Source: Oscillospiraceae bacterium
Lineage (GTDB): Bacteria; Bacillota; Clostridia; Oscillospirales; Oscillospiraceae
Length of the DNA: 64,000 nt
Assembly: GCA_902767915.1 (NCBI GenBank)
Contig: CACXJE010000007.1
Coordinates: 80,579 to 144,578 of the forward strand
Reading direction: 5' to 3'
Part shown: positions 41,356 to 49,060 of the stretch, piece after piece
How the letters are laid out: each line of letters opens with the position of its first letter
Numbering within the stretch: position 1 is the first letter of the stretch
Program-made: the position numbers and the translations under genes
Notes under the pieces: model-generated
Databases searched by the model: none
Told to the model about the DNA's origin: nothing
What the model saw: the letters and a program-made list of their open reading frames with translations, nothing else

Positions 41356-41384
41356 AGTATACCACAGATCCTTCGGTTTCGCAA
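41356..41384 (-). promoter_or_regulatory. Promoter of the site-2 protease-scp operon
   Basis: Minus strand TTGCGA (41379-41384), 17 bp, TATACT (41356-41361). Confidence 0.72.
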
Positions 41385-41419
41385 GAGCGGCTTTGTAAAT
41401 GGTTTGTTAATGTTCGCGC

Positions 41420-41446
41420 ATGAATGCGCGAACAGACGCATACACT
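41420..41446 (+). promoter_or_regulatory. Candidate sigma-E promoter for spoIIID
   Basis: CATACACT (41439-41446) matches the sigma-E -10 consensus CATACAMT. An ATG triplet at 41420-41422, 16 bp upstream, stands for the ATA core of the -35. In Bacillus subtilis spoIIID is transcribed by mother-cell sigma-E. The palindrome GTTCGCGCATGAATGCGCGA overlaps the -35 region. Confidence 0.55.
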
Positions 41447-41475
41447 GTTCCGACATACGGTTTGGAGGTGCGGTC

Positions 41476-41733
41476 ATGACAGATCATATCGACAAGCGCA
41501 CACAGGAAATCGCCGTTTATATGCTGGAAACCGGAGCCACCGTCCGCGCTGCGGCGGCCCGCTTCGGGATCTCCAAGTCCACCGTACACAAGGATCTGAC
41601 AGAGCGGCTGGAGGACGTGAACCGGGGTCTATTCCTCCGGGTGCGGGAGCTGCTGGACCGGAACAAGGCCGAGCGCCACCTGCGGGGCGGAGAGGCCACC
41701 CGAAAAAAATACCGGTCAGCCGTTGACAAATGA
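41476..41733 (+). CDS. spoIIID: Sporulation transcription factor SpoIIID
   Basis: An 85-residue DNA-binding protein: TQEIAVYMLETGATVRAAAARFGISKSTVHKDLTERL is the helix-turn-helix and HLRGGEATRKKY the conserved basic C-terminal helix. SpoIIID reshapes mother-cell gene expression after sigma-E. TGGAGGTG sets the ATG at 41476. The predicted sigma-E promoter fits. It is divergent from the scp operon, and the next gene's promoter overlaps its last codons. Confidence 0.96.
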   Translation: MTDHIDKRTQEIAVYMLETGATVRAAAARFGISKSTVHKDLTERLEDVNRGLFLRVRELLDRNKAERHLRGGEATRKKYRSAVDK

Positions 41734-41751
41734 CCTGTTTTTTAGGATAAT
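41723..41751 (+). promoter_or_regulatory. Promoter for the pyrophosphatase gene
   Basis: TTGACA (41723-41728), 17 bp, GATAAT (41746-41751); the -35 overlaps the spoIIID stop. AAAGGAG lies at 41780. Confidence 0.75.
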
Positions 41752-41795
41752 ATTACCACAATCATCATCTTACATACAGAAAAGGAGTTGCCGTT

Positions 41796-43412
41796 ATGGA
41801 GCAGGTTTACGTCACAGGCCACCGCAATCCGGATACCGACTCGATCGTCTCTGCCATGGCCTATGCCGCGCTGCGCAACGCCCTGGGAGACCGGGAATAC
41901 GTTGCCGCCAGACTGGGGCATCTGAACGATGAATCCAAGCGGATTCTCGATCGGTTCGGGTTTGAACCCCCGCTCTACATTCAAAATATGAAGACCCAGG
42001 TCAAGGATCTGGAATATGACACCCCTCCGGCTCTGGCTGCCGGTCTCACCGTGAACCGGGGCTGGTCCACCCTGAAGAACGATTCCACCATCGCCGCCAT
42101 TCCCGTCACCTCTGCGGACGGGGAGCTCTACGGTATGCTCACCTCGGGAGACGTGGCCTCCTACGACATGGAGACCGTGGCCGACCCCATGATTCGGGAG
42201 GTGCCGCTGTTCAATCTCCTCTCCGCCCTGGAGGGCAAGGTCCTCAACGACGCCGGCAGCGACATGGACACCATCTCCGGCCAGGTCGTTCTGGCCCTGC
42301 CGAAGGGCGCAGGCCAGCATCTGTTCGACGGGGAAAATTACATTGCCATCTGCGGCGACCAGCCGGAGGTGATCCGCTGGGCCCTGGAAGCCAATATCCG
42401 CTGTCTGATCCTCTGCGAGGCGGAGCTCAGCCCGGAGCTCCGGGCGCTCCCCACCCGGACCTGCATCATCTCCACGCCGTTGGACGCCTATCGGGTAGCC
42501 CGGCAGATCTTCCAGGCCATTCCCATCGAACGGATCTGCCAGACCAAGGATCTGGTCACCTTCCACCTGGAGGACTATCTGGATGATGTGAAGGAGGTCG
42601 TTTCCAAGAGCCGTTATCGCTGCTACCCGATCCTGGACGAAAACGAGAAGGTGGTGGGCACTCTGTCCCGCTACCACCTGATCAAGCCCCGCCGCAAGAA
42701 GGTCGTTCTGGTGGATCACAACGAGATCGCCCAGTCCGTCCCCGGCCTGGAGCAGGTGGAGATCCTGGGCATCATCGACCACCACCGGCTGGCGGACATT
42801 CAATCCGCCAATCCCATCTTCTTCCGCAATGAAATCATCGGCTCCACCACCACGATTGTGGCGGAGATGTACCAGGAAAAGGGCCTCATGCCCTCCAAAA
42901 AGATGGCGGGCCTGATGTGCGCGGCCATCCTCTCCGACACGGTCATTTTCAAGTCCCCCACCGCCACCCCGAAGGATCGGGTCATTGCCGAGCGTCTGGC
43001 CCGGATCGGCGGGATCGATCTGGAGGAGCTGGGAAAATTCATCTTTGCCGCCTCTCTGGGTGAGGGCAAGACCGCCAGGGATCTGATGTTCACCGACTTC
43101 AAGGACTTCCACATCGCCGGCCACTATCTGGGCGTGAGCCAGATCACCTGCGTGGACTCGGTTTCCATGCTCAGCCGGAAGGCGGAATTCCTGGCCGAGA
43201 TGGAAAAGTCCCGGGCGGAGAAGGCATACGACATTATGATCATTATGCTCACCGACGTGCTGCTGGAGGGCACCCAGATCATCTTCCTGGGCAACCCGGA
43301 CGACATCGCCCAGGCCTTCGGGGTGGAGCCCAAGGACAACACCCTGTTCCTGCCCGGCGTGATGAGCCGGAAAAAGCAGGTCATTCCCATGCTTTCCGCT
43401 CTGTGGGGCTGA
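41796..43412 (+). CDS. ppaC: CBS-domain manganese-dependent inorganic pyrophosphatase (family II)
   Basis: A 538-residue family II pyrophosphatase with a regulatory insert. The DHH metal motifs are GHRNPDTDS (residues 8-16), DHNE and IIDHHRLAD. Between the first motif and the DHH core lies an insert: a CBS half (about 65-125), a DRTGG-like region and a second CBS half (about 245-305), known in clostridial enzymes to bind adenine nucleotides. The SRKKQVIP segment at the C-terminus is the substrate-binding SRKxQ. It cleaves pyrophosphate in the cytosol, driving biosynthesis; AMP/ADP control is expected from the family. Confidence 0.94.
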   Translation: MEQVYVTGHRNPDTDSIVSAMAYAALRNALGDREYVAARLGHLNDESKRILDRFGFEPPLYIQNMKTQVKDLEYDTPPALAAGLTVNRGWSTLKNDSTIAAIPVTSADGELYGMLTSGDVASYDMETVADPMIREVPLFNLLSALEGKVLNDAGSDMDTISGQVVLALPKGAGQHLFDGENYIAICGDQPEVIRWALEANIRCLILCEAELSPELRALPTRTCIISTPLDAYRVARQIFQAIPIERICQTKDLVTFHLEDYLDDVKEVVSKSRYRCYPILDENEKVVGTLSRYHLIKPRRKKVVLVDHNEIAQSVPGLEQVEILGIIDHHRLADIQSANPIFFRNEIIGSTTTIVAEMYQEKGLMPSKKMAGLMCAAILSDTVIFKSPTATPKDRVIAERLARIGGIDLEELGKFIFAASLGEGKTARDLMFTDFKDFHIAGHYLGVSQITCVDSVSMLSRKAEFLAEMEKSRAEKAYDIMIIMLTDVLLEGTQIIFLGNPDDIAQAFGVEPKDNTLFLPGVMSRKKQVIPMLSALWG

Positions 43413-43420
43413 TTGCGCAA

Positions 43421-43470
43421 GAAAACACACAGGCCCCGGACGCCTTTGCGTCCGGGGCCTGTGTGTTTTC
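43421..43470. terminator. Bidirectional terminator between convergent genes
   Basis: GAAAACACACAGGCCCCGGA and its complement meet around CGCCTTTGCG; 20-bp stem serving ppaC and the desulfidase gene. Confidence 0.9.
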
Positions 43471-43478
43471 TTTCTCCT

Positions 43479-44756
43479 TTATCGCTCCATCATCAGCTCG
43501 ATGATTTCTTTATCGGTCTGCTCCATGCCGCAGCGAGCCAATCTGCCCACGGCGGCGATGGTGTTCTCCACGCCGGTCTTCACGATGCCGTCCCCGCCGA
43601 AGAACTGGTTGCCGTCCTCGTACATGGCCAGGCCCAGCAGGCCCGCGTCCACAGCGGCGGCAATCTTGGCGGCGCAGCTGGCCTTGGCCCCATCGCATAT
43701 AATGCCGGAGGTGACCGCCACGGCGTTGACCACGGTATGGGCGATCATTTCGAACCGGCCGCCCTTGAGATAGGCGAGGCCCGCGCCCGCACCCACGCCG
43801 GCGCTGACCGCCCCGCAGTAGGCGGAGAGCCGGCCGATGCCGGTTTTCAGATGGGTGGTGATCAGATTGGATACGCACAGGGCCCGCAGCAGCTCCTCAT
43901 GGGTCTTGCCGGTCTCCCGGGCGTAAACGATGACGGGAACAGAGGCGGTGATGCCCTGGTTGCCGGAGCCGGAATTGATGACCACCGGCAGCTCGCAGCC
44001 GTTCATCCGGGCATCGCTGCCGGCGGCTGCCCAGGCCCGCATCTTGTAGTTGATGTCGTTCTCTCGTCCCCGGAGGACGGTTCTGCCGATGTTGGCGCCG
44101 TAATTGCCCCGCAGGCCCTCGGCGGCAATCGCCATGTTATAGGAGATCTGCCGCTCCAGCACCGCCCGGACATTCTCCACATCCACCGACTCGGCAAAGT
44201 CCACGATGCCCGCCACCGACAGGCAGGTCCGGTCCGTCAGGCCCTCGTCCTGCTGCCGGGTGATTTCCTTCTCCAGCAGGGTCTCCTGATTCCGGCGAAC
44301 CGTCACCAGGTTGGTATGATAATCCACGATCCGGGCAAAGGCGCTGTCCGCACCCCGGAAGGCGGTGATCATAATATCGAAAATGTGTCCGGTATTCGCA
44401 TGGTGGACCTCGATGGGGGTCCGCTCCAGGAAGGCGGCCATGGCCGCGATCTGCTCCGGGGTCACCTTGGAGAGGACCTCCAGCTCCGCCTCCGCATCGC
44501 CGGCCACGACGCCTGCGGCAGCCGCCGCGGGAATGCCCCGCAGACCGCCGGTATGGGGGACCACCACGCTCTTGACATTCTTGATGATGTTGCCGCTGAC
44601 CTCGATCAGCAGCCGGTCCGGCATGCCGCCCAGGACAGACCGGGCCTTGGCAGCCGCATAGGCGATGGCGATGGGCTCGGTGCAGCCCATAGCAGGCCGC
44701 AGCTCCTCCTTCAGGATTTGGACGTATTGGCTGTAACACGGATCCGTTGGCAGCAT
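43479..44756 (-). CDS. L-cysteine desulfidase family protein (UPF0597, CyuA/YhaM-like)
   Basis: A 425-residue protein of the serine dehydratase alpha-chain-like UPF0597 family, which uses a 4Fe-4S cluster to degrade L-cysteine to pyruvate, ammonia and sulfide. ELRPAMGCTEPIAIAYAAAKA carries the first conserved Cys. VINSGSGNQGITASVPVIVYA, SAYCGAVSAGVGAGAGLAYL and GIICDGAKASCAAKIA contain the others. The cytosolic enzyme probably serves cysteine catabolism. Start at 44756 fits homologues; upstream residues do not. Confidence 0.88.
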   Translation of the reverse strand: MLPTDPCYSQYVQILKEELRPAMGCTEPIAIAYAAAKARSVLGGMPDRLLIEVSGNIIKNVKSVVVPHTGGLRGIPAAAAAGVVAGDAEAELEVLSKVTPEQIAAMAAFLERTPIEVHHANTGHIFDIMITAFRGADSAFARIVDYHTNLVTVRRNQETLLEKEITRQQDEGLTDRTCLSVAGIVDFAESVDVENVRAVLERQISYNMAIAAEGLRGNYGANIGRTVLRGRENDINYKMRAWAAAGSDARMNGCELPVVINSGSGNQGITASVPVIVYARETGKTHEELLRALCVSNLITTHLKTGIGRLSAYCGAVSAGVGAGAGLAYLKGGRFEMIAHTVVNAVAVTSGIICDGAKASCAAKIAAAVDAGLLGLAMYEDGNQFFGGDGIVKTGVENTIAAVGRLARCGMEQTDKEIIELMMER

Positions 44757-44890
44757 GACAGCTTCCCCCTTGGTTTGACTTTCCTCTATTGTAGCCGAAA
44801 ACGGCGAAAAGTGCAAGAGGGAGTTGGGAGAGATTCGGGATTTGAGATTTGGAACCGCAAATTGTCATTTCGGGCGGGCGGGTTCGGCGG

Positions 44891-45142
44891 GACGGGGAAC
44901 CCGTCCCCTACGGGCGGGAAACGGCCCGATATTGTCATTGCGAGGCCCGAAGGCCCGTGGCAATCTCTACGGTGATTTCATGAGATTCCCACGCCAGTGT
45001 GCGCACTGGCTCGGAATGACAATTAATTCAATGTTTTGCAAATTGCTATTTGCAAAACACATCAAATTCTCAATTCTCAATTTTCAATTCTCAATTCATC
45101 CGTGCGGGGGACGGCGGCCGGCATATTACCGGCGCTGCAGGC
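44891..45142. repeat. Repeat cluster in the 474-bp gap after 44756
   Basis: No gene is seen. GGGACGGGGAACCCGTCCC plus CTACGGG (44889-44914), a double element 44932-45022 with two facing constant-flank hairpins, TTTTGCAAATTGCTATTTGC palindrome (45034-45053), ATTCTCA/ATTTTCA heptads (45065-45098), and GGCATATTACCGGCGCTGCA (45120-45139). Confidence 0.87.
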
Positions 45143-45162
45143 GGGTCTGAGACCTGATGCCC

Positions 45163-45203
45163 GAACACAAAAACCGGACGCGGAGCGTCCGGTTTTTGTG
45201 TTC
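45163..45203. terminator. Terminator of the GGGtGRT operon
   Basis: GAACACAAAAACCGGACGC and its complement around GGA; symmetric A/T flanks. Confidence 0.88.
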
Positions 45204-45230
45204 AGCCAGCGCAGCTTCTGCGCGGGGAGC

Positions 45231-46229
45231 TTATTTCAGGCTTTCCGCAACAGCCACGGCCACGGCCACGGTGGCGCCGACCATTGGGTTGTTGCCCATG
45301 CCCAGGAAGCCCATCATTTCCACGTGGGCGGGCACGGAGGAGGAGCCGGCAAACTGGGCGTCGGAGTGCATACGGCCCATGGTGTCGGTCATGCCGTAGG
45401 AGGCGGGGCCGGCGGCCATGTTGTCGGGATGCAGGGTGCGGCCCGTGCCGCCGCCGGAGGCGACGGAGAAGTACTTCTTGCCCTGCTCGTTGCATTCCTT
45501 CTTGTAGGTGCCTGCAACGGGGTGCTGGAAGCGGGTGGGGTTGGTGGAGTTGCCGGTGATGGAGACGTCCACGCCCTCAAAATGCATGATGGCAACGCCT
45601 TCCCGGACATCGTCGGCACCGTAGCAGCGGACATTGGCCCGCTCGCCCTCGGAGTAGCGGATCTCCCGGACGACCTTCAGCTCGGAGGTGTAGTAGTCGA
45701 ACTGGGTCTGCACATAGGTGAAGCCGTTGATTCTGGAGATGATCTGGGCGGCGTCCTTGCCCAGGCCGTTCAGGATGACCCGCAGGGGCTCCTTCCGGGC
45801 CTTGTTGGCGTTGCGGACGATGCCGATGGCGCCTTCGGCGGCGGCAAAGGACTCGTGGCCGGCCAGGAAAGCAAAGCACTTGCTCTCCTCGCTCAGCAGC
45901 ATGGCGCCCAGGTTGCCGTGGCCGAGACCGACCTTCCGGTCCTCGGCGACAGAGCCGTCGATGCAGAAGGCCTGCAGGCCCTCGCCGATCTTCTTGGCGG
46001 CTTCGGCAGCGGTCTTGACGCCGGCCTTCAGGGCGATGGCTGCGCCTACGGTGTAGGCCCAGCAGGCGTTCTCGAAGCAGATGGGCTGAATGCCCTTGAC
46101 GATCTCATAGGGATCAAAGCCCTTGGCCTTGCAGATCTCTCTGCACTCTTCCACGGAGCCGATGCCGTACTTGGCGAGGACACCGTTGATCTTATCAATT
46201 CTTCTTTCGTAGCTCTCAAACAAAGCCAT
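45231..46229 (-). CDS. GGGtGRT protein
   Basis: A 332-residue protein of the family named after its glycine motif, seen here as SGGGTGRTLHPDNMAAGP near residue 270. MALFESYERRIDKINGVLAKYGI at the N-terminus and the Ala/Gly-rich C-terminus NNPMVGATVAVAVAVAESLK are typical. The family is restricted mainly to anaerobic Firmicutes and related bacteria and always adjoins an Fe-S scaffold-like gene; its biochemical role is not established. It is 17 bases downstream of that partner here, so they are one operon. Confidence 0.93.
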   Translation of the reverse strand: MALFESYERRIDKINGVLAKYGIGSVEECREICKAKGFDPYEIVKGIQPICFENACWAYTVGAAIALKAGVKTAAEAAKKIGEGLQAFCIDGSVAEDRKVGLGHGNLGAMLLSEESKCFAFLAGHESFAAAEGAIGIVRNANKARKEPLRVILNGLGKDAAQIISRINGFTYVQTQFDYYTSELKVVREIRYSEGERANVRCYGADDVREGVAIMHFEGVDVSITGNSTNPTRFQHPVAGTYKKECNEQGKKYFSVASGGGTGRTLHPDNMAAGPASYGMTDTMGRMHSDAQFAGSSSVPAHVEMMGFLGMGNNPMVGATVAVAVAVAESLK

Positions 46230-46246
46230 TTTCGTGTCCTCCTTTC

Positions 46247-46939
46247 TTATTCCTGGCGCGGGTCAATATACTTGACCGCGGCGTCGAACTGGCCGTAGTG
46301 ACCCTTGGCCTTCTCGACAGCTTCGTTGGCGGGGATTCCCTTCTTGATGGAGTCCATCATCTTGCCCAGGTTCACAAACTCATAGCCGATGATCTCGTTC
46401 TCGGCGTTCAGAGCGCAGCGGGTGACGTAGCCCTCGGCCATTTCCATATAGCGGGGTCCCTTGGCCTTGGTGGCAAACATGGTGCCCACCTGGGAGCGCA
46501 GGCCCTTGCCCAAATCCTCCATGGAGGCGCCGATGGACAGACCGCCCTCGGAGAAGGCAGACTGGGTGCGGCCGTAGACGATCTGCAGGAAGAGCTCCCG
46601 CATGGCGGTGTTGATGGCGTCGCAGACCAGGTCGGTGTTCAGAGCCTCGATGAGGGTCTTGCCGATGAGGATCTCAGCGGCCATGGCGGCGGAGTGGGTC
46701 ATGCCGGAGCAGCCCAGAGTTTCCACCAGAGCCTCTTCAATGATGCCTTCCTTCACGTTGAGGGTCAGCTTGCAGGCGCCCTGCTGGGGAGCACACCAGC
46801 CGACACCGTGGGTAAAACCGGAGATATCCTTGAGCTCCTTGGCCTGAACCCACTTGCCCTCCTCGGGGATGGGAGCCGGGCCGTGATATGCGCCCTTGGC
46901 AACCGGGCACATGTGCTGGACTTCGGTAGTATAGATCAT
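46247..46939 (-). CDS. Iron-sulfur cluster assembly scaffold protein (IscU/NifU-like)
   Basis: A 230-residue protein related to IscU/NifU scaffolds but longer. Conserved cysteines include HMCPVAKGAY, GWCAPQQGACKL, VETLGCSGMTHSAAMAAEIL and DLVCDAINTAMREL; the GCSGMTHS loop corresponds to the IscU active-site Cys region. It is the first gene of the operon with the GGGtGRT protein and has a consensus promoter. The partner and cluster target are unknown. Confidence 0.9.
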   Translation of the reverse strand: MIYTTEVQHMCPVAKGAYHGPAPIPEEGKWVQAKELKDISGFTHGVGWCAPQQGACKLTLNVKEGIIEEALVETLGCSGMTHSAAMAAEILIGKTLIEALNTDLVCDAINTAMRELFLQIVYGRTQSAFSEGGLSIGASMEDLGKGLRSQVGTMFATKAKGPRYMEMAEGYVTRCALNAENEIIGYEFVNLGKMMDSIKKGIPANEAVEKAKGHYGQFDAAVKYIDPRQE

Positions 46940-46997
46940 AAAGCAACTGTCCTTTCTGAATGGTACAGAATGGGCGTTCTACCGCATTCTTGGCGAT

Positions 46998-47026
46998 ATT
47001 ATACAGTTTTTTCACCGGGTTGTCAA
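46998..47026 (-). promoter_or_regulatory. Consensus promoter of the scaffold-GGGtGRT operon
   Basis: Minus strand TTGACA (47021-47026), 17 bp, TATAAT (46998-47003): both perfect, implying strong expression. Confidence 0.85.
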
Positions 47027-47141
47027 TCAACCAGATTCCTCTCCGTTCATTTTTTTCAGTTTTCCCGAATATCCCATGCATAATCCCGATTATTTTATGA
47101 ATCTTCACAAGTAGAATCCGGCTGTTTTTTTCAAAAAAGGC

Positions 47142-47170
47142 TTGTATTCTTTCTGAATTTCGAGTATAGT
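47142..47170 (+). promoter_or_regulatory. Promoter of the ddl operon
   Basis: TTGTAT (47142-47147), 17 bp, TATAGT (47165-47170), divergent from the scaffold promoter. Confidence 0.7.
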
Positions 47171-47200
47171 AGATTGGATTATTATGGAGGTAACTTCAAC

Positions 47201-48277
47201 ATGAAAAAATACAACGTCTGCGTGCTCTTCGGCGGCGTTTCGCCGGAGCATGAGGTTTCCCTGCGGTCCGCGGAATCCGTGCTGAACCACATGGACCCCG
47301 AAAAATACAACATCTATCCTGTCGGCATCACCAAGGAGGGCAACTGGATCCTCTTCGGCAGCTCCGACTATTCTCAGCTGCCCGGCAACGAGTGGCTCCA
47401 CTGCCCGGAAAACCGTCGGGTGGTCTTCTCCCCGATTCGGGGGCAGGGCCTGCTGATCTTCGATGGCGACACCGTTTCCCACGCCCACATCGACGTGGTC
47501 TTCCCGGTGCTCCACGGCGAGAACGGCGAGGACGGCTCGGTCCAGGGCCTGTTCCAGCTGGCTGGCGTACCCTACGTGGGCTGCCACGTGGCCGCCTCCG
47601 CCTCCTGCATGGACAAGTGCATGACCAAGCTGATGGCCGACCACACCAACGTCCGTCAGGCCGACTGGGAGCTGGTGACCCGGCCCCAGCTCCGGGCCCA
47701 TCCGGAGGATGTGCTGGATCGGATCGAGCGCCGCTTCTCCTACCCGGTCTTTGTCAAGCCCGCCGGCACCGGCTCCTCCGTGGGCGTCAGCAAGGCGCGG
47801 GGGCGGGAGGCTCTGCTGGCAGCTTTGGAGGACGCCGTCCGCTATGACCGCAAGGTTCTGGTGGAGGAGTTCATCCACGGCCGGGAGGTGGAGGTTGCCG
47901 TTCTGGGCAACAACACCCCGGTGGCCTCCATCCCCGGCGAAATTGACGCCGGCGCCGAATTCTACGACTACGACACCAAGTACGTCACCGACACCTCGAC
48001 CCTCTATATCCCCGCCCGGCTGTCCGAGGCCGCGGCGGAGCAGGTGCGGCAGAGCGCGGTCACGGTCTATCAGGCCATGGGCTGCCAGGGTCTGGCCCGG
48101 GTGGACTTCTTTGTGACCTATGAGACCGAGGAGGTGGTCTTCAACGAGATCAACACCATGCCCGGCTTCACCTCGATCTCCATGTACCCCAAGCTCTTTG
48201 AGGCCAGCGGCATTCCCTACGGCGATCTGATCGACAAGCTGCTGGACTACGCCGTGGAGGCCTTCTATGAAGCCTGA
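47201..48277 (+). CDS. ddl: D-alanine--D-alanine ligase
   Basis: Ddl joins two D-Ala with ATP for the peptidoglycan stem peptide. The 358-residue ATP-grasp enzyme has FGGVSPEHEVSLRSAESV, VFPVLHGENGEDGSVQG, the ATP loop YPVFVKPAGTGSSVGVSKA, LVEEFIHGREVEVAVLG and metal ligands in FNEINTMPGFTSISMYPKL. The active-site Tyr of D-Ala-D-Ala type (DYDTKYV) is present, arguing against a D-Ala-D-Lac ligase. ATGGAGG sets the start. It overlaps the DUF1934 gene by 11 bases. Confidence 0.96.
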   Translation: MKKYNVCVLFGGVSPEHEVSLRSAESVLNHMDPEKYNIYPVGITKEGNWILFGSSDYSQLPGNEWLHCPENRRVVFSPIRGQGLLIFDGDTVSHAHIDVVFPVLHGENGEDGSVQGLFQLAGVPYVGCHVAASASCMDKCMTKLMADHTNVRQADWELVTRPQLRAHPEDVLDRIERRFSYPVFVKPAGTGSSVGVSKARGREALLAALEDAVRYDRKVLVEEFIHGREVEVAVLGNNTPVASIPGEIDAGAEFYDYDTKYVTDTSTLYIPARLSEAAAEQVRQSAVTVYQAMGCQGLARVDFFVTYETEEVVFNEINTMPGFTSISMYPKLFEASGIPYGDLIDKLLDYAVEAFYEA

Positions 48278-48716
48278 TTTTCTGCTGACCGTCCGGGGTA
48301 CCCAACGGTACGCCGATCACGAGCCGGAAACCATTGAACTCACCACGGAAGCGGAAATGCAGCACAAGGACGGGGTTCTGTTTCTGAGCTATCCGGAGTC
48401 TGCCCTCACCGGCCTGCAGGGAACCGTCACCACCTTTGCCCTGCATCCCCACCGGGTTGTTCTGAAGCGGGTCGGAACCGTCAACAGCGAGATGGTGTTC
48501 GAGCTGGGCAGAGTCCATCAGTCTCTCTATGACACCGGCCACGGCGCGCTGATGATCACCGTCCGGACCACCGCCATTGAGGACAACATGACCCTGGAGG
48601 GCGGCAGCCTGCTGGTGGCCTATGACATCTCCATTGAGGGATTGGGCATGGGCCGCATCGAATATCAGCTTCAGGCCCGGCGCCTTTCGTCCCAGCATCG
48701 GGAAAAGGAGGCTTGA
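48267..48716 (+). CDS. DUF1934 (YwiB) family protein
   Basis: A 149-residue protein of the DUF1934/YwiB family, a calycin-like beta-barrel. YPESALTGLQGTVTTFALHPHRVVLKRVG and GALMITVRTTAIEDNMTLEGGSLLVAYDISIEGLGMGRIEYQL are typical. Function unknown; often near argS or cell-wall genes. It starts inside the end of ddl, so it is translationally coupled. Confidence 0.88.
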   Translation: MKPDFLLTVRGTQRYADHEPETIELTTEAEMQHKDGVLFLSYPESALTGLQGTVTTFALHPHRVVLKRVGTVNSEMVFELGRVHQSLYDTGHGALMITVRTTAIEDNMTLEGGSLLVAYDISIEGLGMGRIEYQLQARRLSSQHREKEA

Positions 48717-48717
48717 C

Positions 48718-49011
48718 ATGAAACATCGGATGATACTGGCTGCGCTGCTGTTTGCCGTGCTTTTCACGGTTCTGCTCAGCGCCTGCTCCTTTGTCCCGGA
48801 GGAAATCCGTGCTCTGGAGGACACCGAAACCGCCGCAACCGCCGCAACCGCGGATGCAACCGTCGAAACCGCGGTCCCGGAGTCTGCAAAGCAGGTGGAA
48901 GCCCTGCCCGGCGCCCCCCTCTGGCCCTGGCTCCTGGGCGAGGCTGTGCTGCTGATTGCCCTGGCGGCCTTTGTGATTCTGCGGCACAACCGGGAAAAAC
49001 AGAAATCATAG
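48718..49011 (+). CDS. Small protein with lipobox-like signal and C-terminal membrane helix
   Basis: A 97-residue protein right after the DUF1934 stop, with AAGGAGG before the ATG at 48718. The N-terminus MKHRMILAALLFAVLFTVLLSACS is a lipoprotein-like signal (Cys23). A Thr/Ala/Glu-rich spacer (ETAATAATADATVETAVPE) leads to a second helix (WPWLLGEAVLLIALAAFVILR) and a charged tail. No family is known; a small envelope protein anchored at both ends is suggested. Confidence 0.7.
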   Translation: MKHRMILAALLFAVLFTVLLSACSFVPEEIRALEDTETAATAATADATVETAVPESAKQVEALPGAPLWPWLLGEAVLLIALAAFVILRHNREKQKS

Positions 49012-49060
49012 TCCCTGTTCTGCAGGGTCTCCCTTTCAGCCGAACGGAAAGGAACAGTAT

